Positions 1 to 8,021 are shown, counted from the stretch's first letter. The stretch: DNA of 30,662 bases from UBA5009 sp038043185 (GCA_038043185.1 JBBTCO010000044.1:1-30662), one strand, 5' to 3'. The notes: generated by a model not told the origin, from the letters alone. Numbers and translations: made by a program.

Positions 1-41
1 CCGTCGATTCAAATCGAATTTAAGGCGGGGTCCATTTCATT

Positions 42-142
42 GAACTCGTTTTTCGCAAGGCCTATATATTTAAAATTTTTAGCTCAGCGATATAACCAAA
101 ATAAAGAACGTTTTAAGAGAAAAATTGATTTTCTGAACTTGG
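42..142 (+). repeat. Half-copy of the nested-palindrome element plus flank
   Basis: Starts with the module GAACTCGTTTTTCGCA (42-57), which is also found at 450-465 on the plus strand and in reverse complement at 655-670. The following sequence resembles the right side of the element at 351-487: both continue with an A/T-rich TATTTAAAA stretch, then TTTTAGCTCA, CGATA and, further on, TTTTAAGAGAAAA. By eye about two thirds of positions match over roughly 100 bases. The matching left arm is not present inside the window, so this is either a half element or the right half of one cut by the window edge. Confidence 0.5.
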
Positions 143-150
143 AAAGAGAT

Positions 151-349
151 TTAAGAGGTCGCTTTGATGGCTGGGGTCTTGCTGAGATATTTTTGGAAGA
201 TAAAGATGGCGATGATTAAATAGAAAAATGCTGTAAGCAGGCCTGAGTCTCCGCCGAAATAGGCATCTAAGGGACCTTTTTTTAGGAAAGTAGGATAAAT
301 GCCTTGGATCCATAAGTTGTGAGCGCCATGCAGATGATTCCGGTGAGTA
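151..349 (-). pseudogene. Decayed 3' end of an integral membrane protein gene
   Basis: On the minus strand a reading frame ending at a TAA (151-153) encodes a plausible membrane-protein C-terminus: an amphipathic loop ending in DAYFGGDSG, then a hydrophobic segment GLLTAFFYLIIAIFIF and a short basic tail. Upstream the hydrophobic coding signal (VLTGIICMALT) continues only in another frame, so a frameshift near 315-325 is likely. No start codon context is visible, and the coding signal stops at the edge of the palindromic element at 351. I read it as a truncated, frameshifted remnant. The family is not recognised; a multi-pass transporter is possible. No conserved motif supports a function. 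Confidence 0.4.
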
Positions 350-350
350 C

Positions 351-487
351 AAAATTTTTAAATAGAGCGGCCCTGCAAAAAAGCTCAAACATAACGTTTG
401 GCACGCAGGCTTGCACTAGTTAAGAAGGGCAAGCCTGCGTGCCAAACCGAACTCGTTTTTCGCAGGGCCGCTCTATTTAAAAATTTT
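351..487. repeat. Nested-palindrome element, copy 1
   Basis: Outer arms 351-382 and 456-487 pair over 32 positions with one mismatch (377 against 461). Inner arms 396-414 and 429-447 pair perfectly over 19 bases around a 14-base loop (415-428). The unpaired segments between outer and inner stems, GCTCAAACATAAC on the left and CGAACTCG on the right, recur nearly unchanged in the element at 619-775, although the stems differ in sequence. The cruciform or RNA fold would be very stable. It could act as a bidirectional terminator, a REP-like sequence or a small mobile unit; the sequence alone does not decide. Confidence 0.85.
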
Positions 488-618
488 AGCTCAACGATAA
501 AAGAAATTGCAGAGAAGTTATTTTAAGAGAAAATTTGGCTTTTAATGTTGGAAATTAATTAAGCGTAAAATCACAAAAAAAATGATTCTAAAAAGAAAAG
601 CTCCTACACAGTTTCGCT

Positions 619-775
619 TTTTGAGTGGAAGCAGGGTTTTAAAGTTTTAGACCTTGCGAAAAACGAGTTCGGCTTGGCCTTTGCGTTTGCTTCCCCTTGC
701 AAACGCAAAGGCCAAACGTCATGTCTGAGCTTTTTCGCAAGGTCTAAAACTTTAAAACCCTGCTTCCACTCAAAA
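619..775. repeat. Nested-palindrome element, copy 2 (inverted orientation)
   Basis: Outer arms 619-663 and 731-775 are a perfect 45-base inverted repeat. Inner arms 674-690 and 699-715 are a perfect 17-base inverted repeat around an 8-base loop (691-698). Read on the minus strand, the unpaired joints are GCTCAGACATGAC and GCCGAACTCG, which match copy 1 apart from single-base changes. The element begins 10 bases past the ybeY stop codon, so it may end transcription of the pgpH-ybeY operon. The stem sequences are largely different from those of copy 1. Confidence 0.88.
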
Positions 776-784
776 CACGCAAGT

Positions 785-1363
785 TTATTTCTTCTTCTTT
801 TTCGAAATTACTTTTTTTTGCGGTTTTTTAGGCATAGTTGCTTTCTTAACTTTAGAAACAGTTTTGCTCTTAGTGGCCGCTTTTGCAGGAGGAGCCTTTA
901 CCAGAGTTAAATTTCTTTTCTTTGGAGCTGGCTCTAATGCTGTTAGAATTTGCTCTTGCAACAACATCATTTTTTTATCTGCCTCAGGACTTAACTCATG
1001 ATCATATCCAAGCAAGTGAAGAACGCCGTGGACGATCATGCGGGTGATTTCATTTTCGTAGGTTAATTTATTATCCGTTGCTTGTTTTTTTAGAACTTGA
1101 GGACACATGACCAACTCACCAATTGCATCGGGGTCATCAGTCTCGAAACTCAATACATCCGTGGGGTAATCTTTGCTTCGATATTGCCAGTTGATGCGTT
1201 TTGCATCCTTTTCGTCTAAAAAGACCACCGACAATTCTTTCTTATTTTGCTCTTCACTAATTAATTTCTTTTTGAAGAGTTCATTTGACAATAAACCAAT
1301 CCAATTTTGTAGGAAATCTTCAGGACATTCTTCAGTAGAATCATTGACAATAAGAATCGTCAT
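785..1363 (-). CDS. ybeY: YbeY endoribonuclease with lysine-rich C-terminal tail
   Basis: YbeY is a single-strand-specific metallo-endoribonuclease used in 16S rRNA 3'-end maturation and ribosome quality control. The zinc-binding signature HGVLHLLGYDH gives the expected three histidines at about 112, 116 and 122, and the family-typical segment TDVLSFE is at 68-74. The core ends near residue 145. It is followed by about 47 residues very rich in Lys, Ala and Pro that end in a run of lysines, resembling histone H1-like tails; most YbeY proteins of about 150 residues lack this. The start codon overlaps the pgpH stop (ATGA), implying translational coupling. The order pgpH-ybeY is common in bacteria, usually with phoH upstream, but phoH is not in this window. 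Confidence 0.95.
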   Translation of the reverse strand: MTILIVNDSTEECPEDFLQNWIGLLSNELFKKKLISEEQNKKELSVVFLDEKDAKRINWQYRSKDYPTDVLSFETDDPDAIGELVMCPQVLKKQATDNKLTYENEITRMIVHGVLHLLGYDHELSPEADKKMMLLQEQILTALEPAPKKRNLTLVKAPPAKAATKSKTVSKVKKATMPKKPQKKVISKKKKK

Positions 1364-3786
1364 TTTAATGCCTTTGCGTTTGATGTATGACCTAGTGCTA
1401 TATCACCCAAGCCGCCCCCGGCGCTTCGCGGATAATCCACTCGCTGATGATAAATTCCTAATAAAATCCGAATAAATGCGTCTTCAACTTTTGAAATATC
1501 CTTTAATGTCAATTGACACTCATCCAACTGCCCATCAACGAATTTTCTTTGAATGATGTTTTTTACAATGTTTTGCAGACGCGCTGGAGTGGGCTCATCC
1601 AAGGACCTTGCTGCAGCTTCGATACTATCCGCAAGCATGCAAAGCGCCGCTTCACGAAATTGTGGTTTCGGCCCAGGATAGCGAAACTCATCTTCTGAAA
1701 AATCAGCATCTGTTTCAGTTTTTTGATCTAAAGCTTTGTTATAAAAAAATGAAATTAAAGTTGTACCATGATGCTGAACAATTCCATCGATAATGGGTTT
1801 ACCCAACTTGTGTTGCATTCCCATCTCGACTCCGTCTTTCACATGAGCCACGAGTAAGGTCCGACTCATGAACGGCGAAATATGATCATGTGGGTTTGCT
1901 CCGGGTTTTTGGTTCTCGATAAAGTAATTTGAATGCTCCATTTTCCCAATATCGTGATAATAGCTCATCACTTTCCCCAATAAAGCATTTGCGCCGATTT
2001 CTTCAGCGGCAGCTTCCACCATGCTTCCAACCATCATTGAATGATGATATGTTCCCGGAGATTTTACTAACATGTCTTTCAAAAGTGGATGATTTAAATT
2101 ACTTAACTCTAATAATTTAACGTCTGTTGTGTAGTTAAATACCGTTTCCAAGAATGGAATCGCGATCATCGTAAACATAGAACTGAAAATGCCCCCCAAA
2201 AATCCTGCCGGAATAGCCAACCACATTTCTTTTGATGAGGTCTCTTGCTCCATCGAGCGAACAGCGAATAAAAATGCAATCATCAAGGCTGTGATCACGC
2301 CGGTGCGCAGACCCGCTCTGTAAATATCATTTCTTTTCTTGCAATTATACACCCCTCGCGCGGCAGCGATGCCGCCAACCAAAGAAACAATCGCAAAAGA
2401 ATAACTGAAATCTTCCATGATTCCCAAAGCCAAGGCTAAAAAGGAAGTGAAAAGCCAAACTATTTCGCCGGAAGGAATTAACAATCCCACCATCATTGGT
2501 CCCGCGGCGACGGGCGCCGCATATAAAAATACGGAATGGGTCAACGAATTTCCGTAGCGACTGATGAAAGCGGCATCCGCCAAAAACATATAAAATTTGG
2601 TTAAGAAAATCACGCCTAGAATAATTAATTTCATGACAAAAAGATCTTTAAATTCCAACTTAAACACGCTGGAAGAAAATCTTTTTAAATAAGAAAACTG
2701 CACCAAGATAACCATCGACAATAAAAAAGCCAATGAGATTACAATGACATCTTTTCTGCGATCGGACTGTAAACTTTCGATGTGTTTTAATATAGCCATT
2801 TGAAATGGCTGTACGATTGTTCCTTTGCTGACAATATTCTGATTTCTTTTGATGGTGATACTTACAGGAATAACTGATTCACGTGCTTTTTGCCTTCGGC
2901 TGGCCGTTTCTTGTTTATTCAAAGTTAAATTGGGAACAACAAGGCTTCGAGCCAGATACAATAAATTCGAACGATCCGTTTCATTCAATTTTTCTAGGCT
3001 GGTTCTTTCTAGCAAAACAAAATTTTCTGGAACCTGCATATCAACGATATCTTTTTTATTTAATAAATATTCTCGCCCCGAATTGCTTTTATGAACCACC
3101 CGCGCCGAAACTTCATTTTGTCCTTGAGGTACAAAACGATCAGGGGACTCGGCTATTTTATTCTCGTACCAAAGATCAAGATTTCGCACTAAGGCGTTTT
3201 CAATGCGAGGGTGAAAGCGATTATCAATTAGCCATTCGAAAAGGTAATCGTCAACTGGTGCATCGATGTCCTTTTCAAACTGGCTCTTGTGATTAAAAAA
3301 TTCTTTAATCTGCTTTTCGCGTTTGGCCCCCCGAACGGGCCACTGGAAATCCCGTGCTAAATTTCTCATCGAGCGAAAAGCGCGATAAACATGGCTGGAT
3401 GTGCGCTCAAACACGCCGGTGTCATAATCATATACAATAGGAATTGTATTTTCCGAGCGTAGGCGTTTTTCTTCGGTAGTTACCTCATCCGTCATTTCAA
3501 AGCTAAAAGGGGACACTACATCGGCGACCGCCATTTCGCTGACTCGAATATTATTGGGGACAACCATTTGGAAAAAAATCAAGTAGGATAAAACAAGGCA
3601 GAAAATAAAAATCAACAATACTCGACGCGCCGAAAACCTTTCTTCAAGAAAAGCAATCCAACGCCCGAAAAAGGTCTTCTCTAAACCAAGATGCTCTGCC
3701 CAGTCTAAAAATTTTAGACTGGGATCTTCATAGTTCACTCGCGAATGGGGAGTGTGTTTTTTGGAATCATCATTGCGCTGTTGCAT
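1360..3786 (-). CDS. pgpH: 7TM-HD family (PgpH-like) cyclic-di-AMP phosphodiesterase
   Basis: The layout matches the PgpH/YqfF family: a cytoplasmic N-terminus, one membrane segment at about 56-73, a large extracytoplasmic domain at about 75-345, a block of several membrane helices at about 348-550, and a cytoplasmic HD phosphohydrolase domain at about 560-785. Metal-binding motifs are visible: HH at 581-582, HD at 611-612, the PHDHISP segment near 632-638, H648, HH at 672-673 and D720. Characterised members hydrolyse c-di-AMP to pApA. No diadenylate cyclase lies in the window, so the substrate here is inferred from the family. At 808 residues it has the usual length. It is the first gene of an operon with ybeY and diverges from mazG. 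Confidence 0.9.
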   Translation of the reverse strand: MQQRNDDSKKHTPHSRVNYEDPSLKFLDWAEHLGLEKTFFGRWIAFLEERFSARRVLLIFIFCLVLSYLIFFQMVVPNNIRVSEMAVADVVSPFSFEMTDEVTTEEKRLRSENTIPIVYDYDTGVFERTSSHVYRAFRSMRNLARDFQWPVRGAKREKQIKEFFNHKSQFEKDIDAPVDDYLFEWLIDNRFHPRIENALVRNLDLWYENKIAESPDRFVPQGQNEVSARVVHKSNSGREYLLNKKDIVDMQVPENFVLLERTSLEKLNETDRSNLLYLARSLVVPNLTLNKQETASRRQKARESVIPVSITIKRNQNIVSKGTIVQPFQMAILKHIESLQSDRRKDVIVISLAFLLSMVILVQFSYLKRFSSSVFKLEFKDLFVMKLIILGVIFLTKFYMFLADAAFISRYGNSLTHSVFLYAAPVAAGPMMVGLLIPSGEIVWLFTSFLALALGIMEDFSYSFAIVSLVGGIAAARGVYNCKKRNDIYRAGLRTGVITALMIAFLFAVRSMEQETSSKEMWLAIPAGFLGGIFSSMFTMIAIPFLETVFNYTTDVKLLELSNLNHPLLKDMLVKSPGTYHHSMMVGSMVEAAAEEIGANALLGKVMSYYHDIGKMEHSNYFIENQKPGANPHDHISPFMSRTLLVAHVKDGVEMGMQHKLGKPIIDGIVQHHGTTLISFFYNKALDQKTETDADFSEDEFRYPGPKPQFREAALCMLADSIEAAARSLDEPTPARLQNIVKNIIQRKFVDGQLDECQLTLKDISKVEDAFIRILLGIYHQRVDYPRSAGGGLGDIALGHTSNAKALK

Positions 3787-3894
3787 ATCACATCCGTCAG
3801 AATGAAATTATTCTATACTCAATTGGAATTTTAGTCGAAACCTGCGATGAACCGTGTTAGGAATCAGGACCTTCAATTCAATTGTCGAGGTCAC

Positions 3895-4737
3895 ATGCTG
3901 CAAAAACCCAAAAGAATAAATGAATTTCATGGACTTATTGAACTTGTTCAAGCCCTACGGGGACCGGGCGGCTGCCCTTGGGATAAAGAGCAAACTCCTC
4001 GGACTTTAGCCCCATATGCCATTGAAGAAGTTTATGAAATGGTGGATGCCCTAGAAAAGGGTGACGATGAATCGCTCAAGGAGGAGCTTGGCGATGTTTT
4101 ATTTCAAGTCGCCTTGCATGCCCAAATGGCAGAAGAAAGAGCGGCTTTTAAATTTGAAGATGTCTTTCAAACACTTATTGAAAAGATGATCCGCCGCCAC
4201 CCTCACGTTTTTTCTGAAACTAAAGTTAAAAACTCGGAAGAAGTTTGGTTGAATTGGGAAAAAATTAAAGCTCAAGAAAAAAACAAAGAGAAATCATCAT
4301 CCCTTTTTTCATCGATCCCATCGCAGTTACCTTCATTGCAAAGAGCTTATAAAATTGGAATCAAAACTGAAAAACTCAAATTTGATTGGCCTAATCTCGA
4401 GGGAGTTTTTGAAAAATTCCAAGAAGAACTTTCCGAGCTCAATGCCGAGATTCCCGAAGCTCACTATAAACAGAAACAAGTCCTTAATAGCGAGCAGCTG
4501 AATCGACTTGAGCACGAGATGGGGGATGTTTTATTTTCTTTGGTTCAAATTGCCAGACATTTGGATCTCGAACCGGAACAGTGTTTGCGAAAAACCTGTA
4601 TTCGCTTCGAATCTCGTTTCGAGAAAATGATGGACATAACAAAGCAGGAGAGTTTGGACTGGTCACAACTGTCGAACTCTCAAAAAGAGTCTCTTTGGGA
4701 AAAAGCCAAGAATCTCGTATCCAAAGCAACAAGCTAA
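3895..4737 (+). CDS. mazG: Nucleoside triphosphate pyrophosphohydrolase MazG
   Basis: MazG hydrolyses NTPs and dNTPs to the monophosphate and pyrophosphate, clearing aberrant nucleotides and, in E. coli, modulating ppGpp responses. The family signature GGCPWDKEQT is near residues 25-34, and the metal-binding pattern EExxE followed by EELGD is at about 44-67. A second, weaker MazG repeat (QEELSELNAE, then HEMGDVLFSL) occupies the C-terminal half, as in the two-domain E. coli type. I chose the ATG at 3895 because GAGG lies 4 bases upstream and the conserved region then begins at the usual distance. The in-frame ATG at 3847 gives 16 extra residues without a visible ribosome binding site. Confidence 0.93.
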   Translation: MLQKPKRINEFHGLIELVQALRGPGGCPWDKEQTPRTLAPYAIEEVYEMVDALEKGDDESLKEELGDVLFQVALHAQMAEERAAFKFEDVFQTLIEKMIRRHPHVFSETKVKNSEEVWLNWEKIKAQEKNKEKSSSLFSSIPSQLPSLQRAYKIGIKTEKLKFDWPNLEGVFEKFQEELSELNAEIPEAHYKQKQVLNSEQLNRLEHEMGDVLFSLVQIARHLDLEPEQCLRKTCIRFESRFEKMMDITKQESLDWSQLSNSQKESLWEKAKNLVSKATS

Positions 4738-4973
4738 TTTTTTTGTCGAACTTTTTTTCATTATTTTCTTCAATCAGAGCAAAGTGTTCCTGTAATTGTT
4801 GAACTTTTTTTCAACAAAATAAAATCCACAATGTCCTCTTTTTTTTACAATTGAATAGTTTCATAGACTTATCCCGCCTCAAAATGAAATGTTTTTAATA
4901 AAAATGAATTACTTCAGGGGCCTACGTCACCACAACTTTAGTCCAGCAAAAGCTCTAAACTAGATGAAAGGCC

Positions 4974-4987
4974 GGGAGGCTCGTGTG
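4974..4987 (+). promoter_or_regulatory. Shine-Dalgarno fixing a GTG start
   Basis: GGGAGG at 4974-4979 lies 5 bases before GTG (4985-4987). The in-frame ATG at 4964 has no comparable site upstream. This moves the VWA lipoprotein start 7 codons downstream. Confidence 0.7.
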
Positions 4988-6088
4988 AAGACTTACCTTC
5001 AAAAAAATATACAAATCAAGGGAATGATAACTTATATTGTTTTACTTATATTGGCGGGCCTATTGAGCTCCTGCCAAAAATCCAACGATTCATTTTCATT
5101 GCTTTCGGAACAATCAACTTTTAAACAAAGCACTGCCATCGTTCCCCGCAAAATCGACATCCTTTGGGTTATCGACAATTCTGGGTCCATGAATTCTTCG
5201 CAAGCAAATATTGCCTCTAACTTCAGATCCTTCATTCAAAAGTTCCAACAAAAAAATTATGACTTTCAAATTGGTGTTACCAGTTCAGATGCTTATTTAG
5301 CTTATCACTATAATGATAACAACCGATCGAAGCTTCGAGATGGTGCTAAAATTAGTTCTAGCGTAACAACAAGCTCTGGCTTTCGAATAATTGATAAAAA
5401 TACTCCAAGCATAGAAAGTACTTTTTTAACCAATATTACTCAAGGCACCTTAGGCAACGGCGATGAAAGAGTTTTCATGAGTATGCAACACACTCTGCAG
5501 AATCCCTTGAACGCGGCCTTCAAACGTCAAGGTTCTTACTTGGCGGTTATTATTGTCAGCGATGAAGAAGACTTTTCCCATGCAGACTATCAAAATGGAA
5601 TTTCCAGTTACTATTTTACTGAAAATGCCAGTGATCCAAAAATGTACAGCGTGCAAAGTTATGTAGATTTCCTTAATACATTCACAAATAGCACGGCTTT
5701 AATTCGAAACTATTCAGTTAGCTCGATCTATACCAACAATGCGGCTTGCCGTACACAATTGGCATCGACAGCAAAAGTTTCTCTACGCAATCCTCAGCTT
5801 TCTGATTTAACAGGTGGGGTAAAAGCCTCATTGTGCGGTAACTTTGCTGATTCTCTGCAATTGATTTCAGACACAGTACTCGATCTGGCATCGGTTTTTC
5901 AACTTGATCGTGAACCAATTCCCGAAAGTATTGTCGTTAGCGTAAATAATTCCATCGTGCCACAACATGCCATCAACGGATGGACTTACGAAGCTGCAGC
6001 CAACACTGTTTCATTTCATGGATCGGCCGTTCCACCAGCCGATGCCAATATTTCAATCACCTTTGATCCAGTCACAGTCAAACAATAG
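4985..6088 (+). CDS. VWA-domain lipoprotein, first gene of the Agl/Glt-like operon
   Basis: A lipoprotein signal peptide ends in LLSSC, with the lipidated Cys at about residue 30. A von Willebrand factor A domain follows, with the MIDAS motif DNSGS at about 64-68 and a later acidic SDEED segment that suits the metal site. The last 60 residues form a small separate module (GWTYEAAANTVSFHG and onward) ending in a beta-rich tail. VWA domains bind protein ligands through a divalent metal ion, so a surface or periplasmic adhesion or scaffolding role is plausible, but no substrate can be named. It is the first gene of the run and lies 28 bases before the PilZ gene. The GTG start is used because of its strong ribosome binding site. 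Confidence 0.8.
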   Translation: MKTYLQKNIQIKGMITYIVLLILAGLLSSCQKSNDSFSLLSEQSTFKQSTAIVPRKIDILWVIDNSGSMNSSQANIASNFRSFIQKFQQKNYDFQIGVTSSDAYLAYHYNDNNRSKLRDGAKISSSVTTSSGFRIIDKNTPSIESTFLTNITQGTLGNGDERVFMSMQHTLQNPLNAAFKRQGSYLAVIIVSDEEDFSHADYQNGISSYYFTENASDPKMYSVQSYVDFLNTFTNSTALIRNYSVSSIYTNNAACRTQLASTAKVSLRNPQLSDLTGGVKASLCGNFADSLQLISDTVLDLASVFQLDREPIPESIVVSVNNSIVPQHAINGWTYEAAANTVSFHGSAVPPADANISITFDPVTVKQ

Positions 6089-6116
6089 AGTTAACAACGA
6101 AGAAAAATGGGGAGTC

Positions 6117-6716
6117 ATGAAATCCGAAGCTTTCAAAAAACAAGAATCCTTGTGGTACGTCCTGCGGGGCGAAAATAAATTTGGTCCATTTGAATATGGC
6201 GCCATGTTGGCGATGATTCAGAAAGGTGAATTGTTTGATTACAATTACATCTGGGCTCTCGGAATGGAGAATTGGGTCATGCTTGGGGATGTCGAAGCTT
6301 TTTCGAAAGATCGTCTGGCTTTGCTGATTCAAACCAAAGACCCTATTAGCCATGCGTTCCTTCAACGAGCGGCTGACCGGGCTGACGTGAAAATCCCGAT
6401 ATTCGCTCATAATGATCAGCACTTTTTTGATGGCGATTGTATCTCGATTAGTGAAAACGGGGCTTTAGTCCTGTTCAATAATCCCTTGTTATTACCAGGA
6501 CAAAACATCTATATGCATTTTAAATCGACAGAATTCATTGAAAACAGTTTTAATGTTGTCGCACAAATTGTCCGAAAGAACTTCAGCAGACAAAGATTGA
6601 ATGTGAAGTCTGGCCTTAATTACGCCATTCGTTTTGTTCACGTTCAGGATTTTGGACAAAAGGAAATTCAATCTTTGATCAAGAATTATCATGAATACAG
6701 AAAGGAAGCTCTATGA
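6117..6716 (+). CDS. GYF-like plus PilZ domain protein (possible c-di-GMP receptor)
   Basis: Residues about 11-62 resemble a GYF_2 (DUF4339) domain, with WYVL at the start, a GPF turn and a later W in the Trp-rich region. Residues about 80-195 resemble PilZ: RAADR (84-88) fits the RxxxR c-di-GMP motif, and SISENG (110-115) fits DxSxxG except that Ser replaces the first Asp/Asn. No signal peptide or membrane segment is seen, so it should be cytoplasmic. The ATG at 6117 follows GGGGAG closely and lies past the previous stop; the longer frame opening at 5967 overlaps the lipoprotein gene by over 100 bases and is unlikely. It overlaps the ExbB-like gene by ATGA, which suggests it regulates that motor. 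Confidence 0.75.
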   Translation: MKSEAFKKQESLWYVLRGENKFGPFEYGAMLAMIQKGELFDYNYIWALGMENWVMLGDVEAFSKDRLALLIQTKDPISHAFLQRAADRADVKIPIFAHNDQHFFDGDCISISENGALVLFNNPLLLPGQNIYMHFKSTEFIENSFNVVAQIVRKNFSRQRLNVKSGLNYAIRFVHVQDFGQKEIQSLIKNYHEYRKEAL

Positions 6717-7432
6717 TGGCATTTATTAATTTTATGAATTCTTCCGGCCTCGTCGGATGGATCATCCTGCTGACTGGAGTTGCCGGATTGGTGCTGATCG
6801 CCGAGAGAGGAAAAACTCTTTATTTTGATTATGGTATTAATGTAAACGAGTTTATGAATCGTATTCAAACTCTTGTTCTTGGTAAAAAATTAGATGAGGC
6901 TTTGGTTCTTTGTTCTCAAATGGACAAAAAACCATTGGCTAAAGCCTTTAAAACAATCTTGGAAAAAGCGGACCGTGATGACGAAACAATTTTTCAAAGT
7001 CATGACATCGCTATGGCCGAGATTATGCCCCTTTACACGCGACGTTTACATTATCTTTCCATGTTGGCGAACGTTGCAACCCTACTGGGTCTGCTCGGTA
7101 CAATTCACGGTTTGATTCTTTCGTTCGAAGCTGTGGCTCAGGCAGATCCTGCGGCAAAACAACATTTATTAGCTACAGGCATTTCAGTTTCGATGTACAC
7201 AACTGCTTTAGGCCTTGCTGTCGCTATTCCTGCTATGGTTTTTTTCTCATTTTTAACGGCACGACAAAATCAGTTGATTGAACAGGCCACGGAAAAATGT
7301 TCAAAGTTAACTGAGATTTTAACAAGCTCGCATATGCCACAGTTAACCAGAAGCACGGTTTTTCCTGACACTCCTGTTGGACACAACCCTGCTGGAGCAA
7401 CGCCACCAAGTCCAAAATCGAAGGCTTCGTAG
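6713..7432 (+). CDS. TolQ/ExbB/MotA-family proton channel subunit (AglR-like)
   Basis: This is an inner-membrane motor stator subunit. One hydrophobic segment is at about 13-30, a cytoplasmic loop spans about 32-110, and two more membrane segments lie at about 113-138 and 153-180, the first carrying the MotA_ExbB signature LLGLLGTIHGLILSF. The C-terminal 40 residues are a polar, Pro-rich cytoplasmic tail. At 239 residues the length is normal for TolQ/ExbB. Together with the two TolR/ExbD-like genes after it, this forms a proton-motive-force-driven complex. In Myxococcus the equivalent AglR-AglQ-AglS motor powers gliding; that role here is inferred from context. Confidence 0.88.
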   Translation: MMAFINFMNSSGLVGWIILLTGVAGLVLIAERGKTLYFDYGINVNEFMNRIQTLVLGKKLDEALVLCSQMDKKPLAKAFKTILEKADRDDETIFQSHDIAMAEIMPLYTRRLHYLSMLANVATLLGLLGTIHGLILSFEAVAQADPAAKQHLLATGISVSMYTTALGLAVAIPAMVFFSFLTARQNQLIEQATEKCSKLTEILTSSHMPQLTRSTVFPDTPVGHNPAGATPPSPKSKAS

Positions 7433-7476
7433 GACAGAGATAAAGACACGAATTCGAAAAGCATCAGGAGATATTT

Positions 7477-8019
7477 GTGGGTGTTAAAAAAATTAAACTT
7501 GAACATAACACTGAGATCGAACTCGATCTTGCTCCATTGCTAGCCGTGATGGTTAAGTTAGTTCCAGTTTTACTTTTATCATCCGCATTCGTACAAATGA
7601 TGATTATTGAAACCGAACTTCCTCAGGTTGTACAAGAGGCTATCCAACGGCAAGACGAAAATAAAAATGAAAAATCGTCGATCACGTTGGAAGTCAGCAA
7701 TAAAAATGGCCTAAAGATTATTATCAAAGAAAAAGGAATAAATAAAATCGACACAGTCCCAATGACCGCGGGAAAATTTGATTGGGTCTCGATTCACGGC
7801 AAATTAAAAGTTGTAAAAAAAGCTTATCCAGAAATTTTCAAAGTGGATCTTAAGCCAGAAGAAGACGTGGCTTACGAAGATCTAGTTAAACTCATGGATG
7901 AAGCTCGTCGCAGTCGCGATCAACAGAAGTTTCCAGTTTATGATACTCAGTCAGGGAAAAATGTTGAAACTGAATATATGTTTCCAGAAATTGTTTTCGC
8001 TAACACATTCGAGGGTTGA
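7477..8019 (+). CDS. TolR/ExbD-family protein lacking the conserved membrane Asp
   Basis: It has a short cytoplasmic N-terminus, one membrane segment at about 19-38 and a periplasmic domain of about 140 residues, as in TolR and ExbD. In those proteins the motif PLLDV places an essential Asp in the membrane; here the aligned segment is PLLAV, so Ala23 replaces it, and Lys27 follows in the membrane segment. This member is therefore unlikely to carry protons itself and may be structural in a mixed ExbD pair. It starts at GTG 7477, with AGGAG six bases upstream. The next gene keeps the Asp. Confidence 0.82.
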   Translation: MGVKKIKLEHNTEIELDLAPLLAVMVKLVPVLLLSSAFVQMMIIETELPQVVQEAIQRQDENKNEKSSITLEVSNKNGLKIIIKEKGINKIDTVPMTAGKFDWVSIHGKLKVVKKAYPEIFKVDLKPEEDVAYEDLVKLMDEARRSRDQQKFPVYDTQSGKNVETEYMFPEIVFANTFEG

Positions 8020-8021
8020 AT

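Noticed and set aside
1..40. Possible tRNA end at the left edge
   Set aside because: The GATTCAAATC-like stretch resembles a T-arm, but there is no acceptor-stem partner or CCA in the expected place.
113..388. 91-residue minus-strand open frame
   Set aside because: Arg/Pro/Ser-rich translation runs into the palindromic arm; the neighbouring frame has the better coding signal (remnant at 151-349).
674..910. 78-residue plus-strand open frame
   Set aside because: It lies in the palindrome and in antisense to the lysine-rich end of ybeY; the Phe/Leu/Arg-rich product is the mirror of the Lys codons.
2883..3296. 137-residue plus-strand open frame
   Set aside because: Fully antisense to the pgpH-like gene, with no start context or motif.
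4796..4817. Hairpin TTGTTGAA/TTCAACAA after mazG as a terminator
   Set aside because: The stem is A/T-rich and no T-run follows on the plus strand, so termination is doubtful.
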